In this document: one piece after another, positions 5,651-7,035 of the stretch
Layout of the letters: every line of letters starts with the position of its first letter
How positions within the stretch are numbered: the stretch's first letter is position 1
Origin: JBBRUG01 sp038247995
GTDB taxonomy: Bacteria; Chloroflexota; Chloroflexia; Chloroflexales; Chloroflexaceae
Reading direction: 5' to 3'
Length of the DNA stretch: 7,035 nt
NCBI GenBank assembly: GCA_038247995.1
Contig: JBBRUG010000313.1
Coordinates: 1-7,035, forward strand
Notes under the pieces: model-generated
Seen by the model: the letters and a program-made list of their open reading frames with translations, nothing else
Told to the model about the DNA's origin: nothing
Databases searched by the model: none
Position numbers and translations under genes: made by a program

Positions 5651-5654
5651 GCAT

Positions 5655-7004
5655 ATGACCGACCAACTGCTCACCATGCTCGCCGCCCGCGCTGCTGAAG
5701 GCCGCCCATTGCGCGTCGGCCTGATCGGTGCCGGTAAGTTCGGCACAATGTTTCTCGCCCAGGCCCGTCGCGTGAACGACCTGCATGTGCTCGGCATCGC
5801 CGACATTGCACCGCAACGCGCGCGTGCCGCGCTGCTGCGCGCCGGCTGGCCTGAAGCGCAGTTCAGCGCCGCCAGCCTTGGTGAAGCCCTCGCTAGCGGC
5901 GCAACCCACGTCGGCGATGATGCCGGCGCGCTCATTGCCGCCAACGGCCTCGACGTGATCGTCGAAGCCACCGGCGTGCCCGCCGCCGGCATCGCCCACG
6001 CCCTGCTTGCAATCGATTTCGGCCGCCACATCGTCATGGTTAATGTCGAAGCCGACGCCCTCGCCGGCCCGCTGCTCGCCCAACGCGCCGCCGCCGCCGG
6101 CCTCGTCTACTCGCTGGCCTACGGCGACCAGCCCGCCCTGATCGCCGAACAGGTCGCCTGGGCGCGCAGTTGCGGCTTCACTGTCGTCTGCGCCGGCAAA
6201 GGCACGCGTTACCTGCCCGCTTACCACCAATCCACCCCCGCCACCGTCTGGGAGCACTACGGCTTCACGCCCGAACAGGTCGCCAAAGGCGATTTCAACC
6301 CCCAGATGTTCAACAGCTTCCTCGACGGCACCAAGTCGGCGATCGAAATGGCCGCCGTCGCCAACGCCTGCGACCTCACGCCGCAGCCCGACGGCCTGCG
6401 CTTCCCGCCTTGCGGCGTGGATGACCTGCCCCATATCTGTCGACCGACCGAACACGGAGGCCAACTTGCCCATAGCGGCACCGTTGAGGTCGTTAGTTCC
6501 CTGGAACGCGACGGCCGCCCGGTCTACCGCGATCTGCGCTGGGGCGTCTTCGTCACTATCGAAGCCCCCGATAGTTATGTCGAGCGCTGCTTCAGTGAAT
6601 ATGGCCTCAACACCGACAGCAGCGGGCGCTACACCGCGCTCTACCGACCGTACCACCTGATCGGCCTGGAGCTCACCGTCAGCGTCTTGCGCGTTGGGTT
6701 GCGCGGCGAAGCCACCGGCACGCCCAACGCCTTCCGCGGCGATGCCGTCGCCATCGCCAAAGCCGACCTCCCCGCCGACAGCGTGCTCGACGGCGAAGGC
6801 GGCGCAACTGTCTACGGCCAACTCTTGCCGGCCAGCGCCTCGCTCGCCCACGGCGCCCTGCCGATCGGCCTGGCCCACGGCGTGCAACTGCGCCGGCCCA
6901 TTGCCGCCGGCGCCATCCTGCGCTGGGACGACGTAACCTACGAAACGACCAACCCCACCGTCCGCATCCGCCGGCTCATGGAACGCACCTTCGCGGCGGG
7001 GTAA
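5655..7004 (+). CDS. NAD(P)-dependent dehydrogenase with C-terminal SAF domain (COG4091, 'predicted homoserine dehydrogenase')
   Basis: Cytosolic oxidoreductase of 449 residues. The N-terminal Rossmann fold shows VGLIGAGKFG (21-30, GxGxxG nucleotide site), an acidic residue after the second strand in GIADI (47-51), and VIVEATGVP (101-109), the usual pattern of homoserine-dehydrogenase-like proteins. VMVNVEAD (127-134), YGDQPA (156-161) and CAGKGT (179-184) are the middle-domain motifs typical of COG4091. From about residue 362 (DAVAIAKADLPADSVLDG...) to 430 the sequence looks like a SAF domain, the small fold also found in antifreeze-like proteins and sugar-acid dehydratases: GLAHGVQLRRPIAAGAILRWDDV is its end. 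The substrate is unknown; members are often placed in polyol or sugar-acid catabolism rather than methionine/threonine synthesis. Length is normal and the gene is complete. Codons are strongly GCC/GGC biased, unlike the CRISPR genes. It has its own TATAAT element and lacks a clear ribosome binding site. Confidence 0.85.
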   Translation: MTDQLLTMLAARAAEGRPLRVGLIGAGKFGTMFLAQARRVNDLHVLGIADIAPQRARAALLRAGWPEAQFSAASLGEALASGATHVGDDAGALIAANGLDVIVEATGVPAAGIAHALLAIDFGRHIVMVNVEADALAGPLLAQRAAAAGLVYSLAYGDQPALIAEQVAWARSCGFTVVCAGKGTRYLPAYHQSTPATVWEHYGFTPEQVAKGDFNPQMFNSFLDGTKSAIEMAAVANACDLTPQPDGLRFPPCGVDDLPHICRPTEHGGQLAHSGTVEVVSSLERDGRPVYRDLRWGVFVTIEAPDSYVERCFSEYGLNTDSSGRYTALYRPYHLIGLELTVSVLRVGLRGEATGTPNAFRGDAVAIAKADLPADSVLDGEGGATVYGQLLPASASLAHGALPIGLAHGVQLRRPIAAGAILRWDDVTYETTNPTVRIRRLMERTFAAG

Positions 7005-7035
7005 TGCCCCGCGCCGCCGCGCCCTGAACGACGCG

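Larger units (their letters stand above)
5222..5654. other. Intergenic region without a full gene
   Basis: This 433-bp gap separates the CRISPR genes from the dehydrogenase. It holds a ten-codon mini-ORF (5238-5270), a short hairpin GTGTGG-GAG-CCACAC at 5333-5347 lacking a T-tract, a cluster of palindromic repeat sequence (about 5380-5550), a TATAAT element (5608-5613) and a 7-bp tandem repeat (5623-5650). I see no RNA gene, CRISPR repeat or convincing protein in 5271-5380. Confidence 0.7.

Noticed and set aside
5607..6887. 426-codon minus-strand open frame opposite the dehydrogenase
   Set aside because: Gly/Ala/Val/Asp-rich antisense translation of a strongly GC3-biased gene whose plus strand has convincing Rossmann and SAF motifs.
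1..7035. CRISPR array, leader or adaptation genes
   Set aside because: No regularly spaced 24-40 bp repeats and no Cas1/Cas2-like sequence on either strand; the array must lie outside the window.

Overview
The window carries one side of a type III CRISPR-Cas locus with its cyclic-oligoadenylate (cOA) signalling accessories, followed by an intergenic repeat region and an unrelated metabolic gene. The high GC content, the styles of the Cas6, Csx3-ATPase and Cas10 proteins, and the short intergenic repeats (9-bp ATCTGCGTC units, 7-bp ATCCTGA units, CCCTTCGACAGGC / CTTGTCGAG palindromes) suggest a filamentous Chloroflexota bacterium (Chloroflexus/Roseiflexus/Oscillochloris-like). This is inference from pattern familiarity, not a database result.

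Layout. Bases 1-1905 (minus) hold a cas10 gene that runs off the left edge. It has an intact GGDD cyclase motif but no N-terminal HD nuclease domain. Bases 1962-2996 (minus) hold cas6, the pre-crRNA endonuclease, 56 bp upstream of cas10 and presumably co-transcribed. Bases 2997-3180 are the cas6 leader, with a striking pair of 12-bp palindromes (CGAGTCGACTCG) that together form a perfect 17-bp inverted repeat. Bases 3181-4065 (minus) encode a protein with an N-terminal CRISPR CARF domain (NE0113/SSO2081-like) and a C-terminal LuxR/GerE-type helix-turn-helix, so a likely cOA-responsive transcription factor. Bases 4049-5221 (plus) encode the Csx3-associated P-loop ATPase fused to Csx3-like sequence. 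Its start overlaps the divergent regulator start by 17 bp. Bases 5222-5654 are intergenic: a ten-codon mini-ORF with a perfect ribosome binding site, a dispersed palindromic repeat cluster, a TATAAT promoter element and a 7-bp tandem repeat leader. Bases 5655-7004 (plus) encode a COG4091-type NAD(P)-dependent dehydrogenase with a C-terminal SAF domain. It has visibly more GCC/GGC-biased codon use than the CRISPR genes and is probably outside the island.

How the genes may work together (inference). Cas6 makes crRNA. An effector complex containing Cas10 senses target RNA and makes cOA. The CARF-HTH protein senses (and perhaps degrades) cOA and binds DNA, possibly at the twin palindrome ahead of cas6-cas10. 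The Csx3-ATPase protein binds or removes cOA. No CRISPR array, adaptation genes or CARF-nuclease effector are visible here. The most novel-looking points are a CARF-LuxR-HTH regulator paired with a candidate operator on the cas operon, and a Csx3-ATPase that appears to carry two Csx3-like modules, the second lacking the usual catalytic residues.
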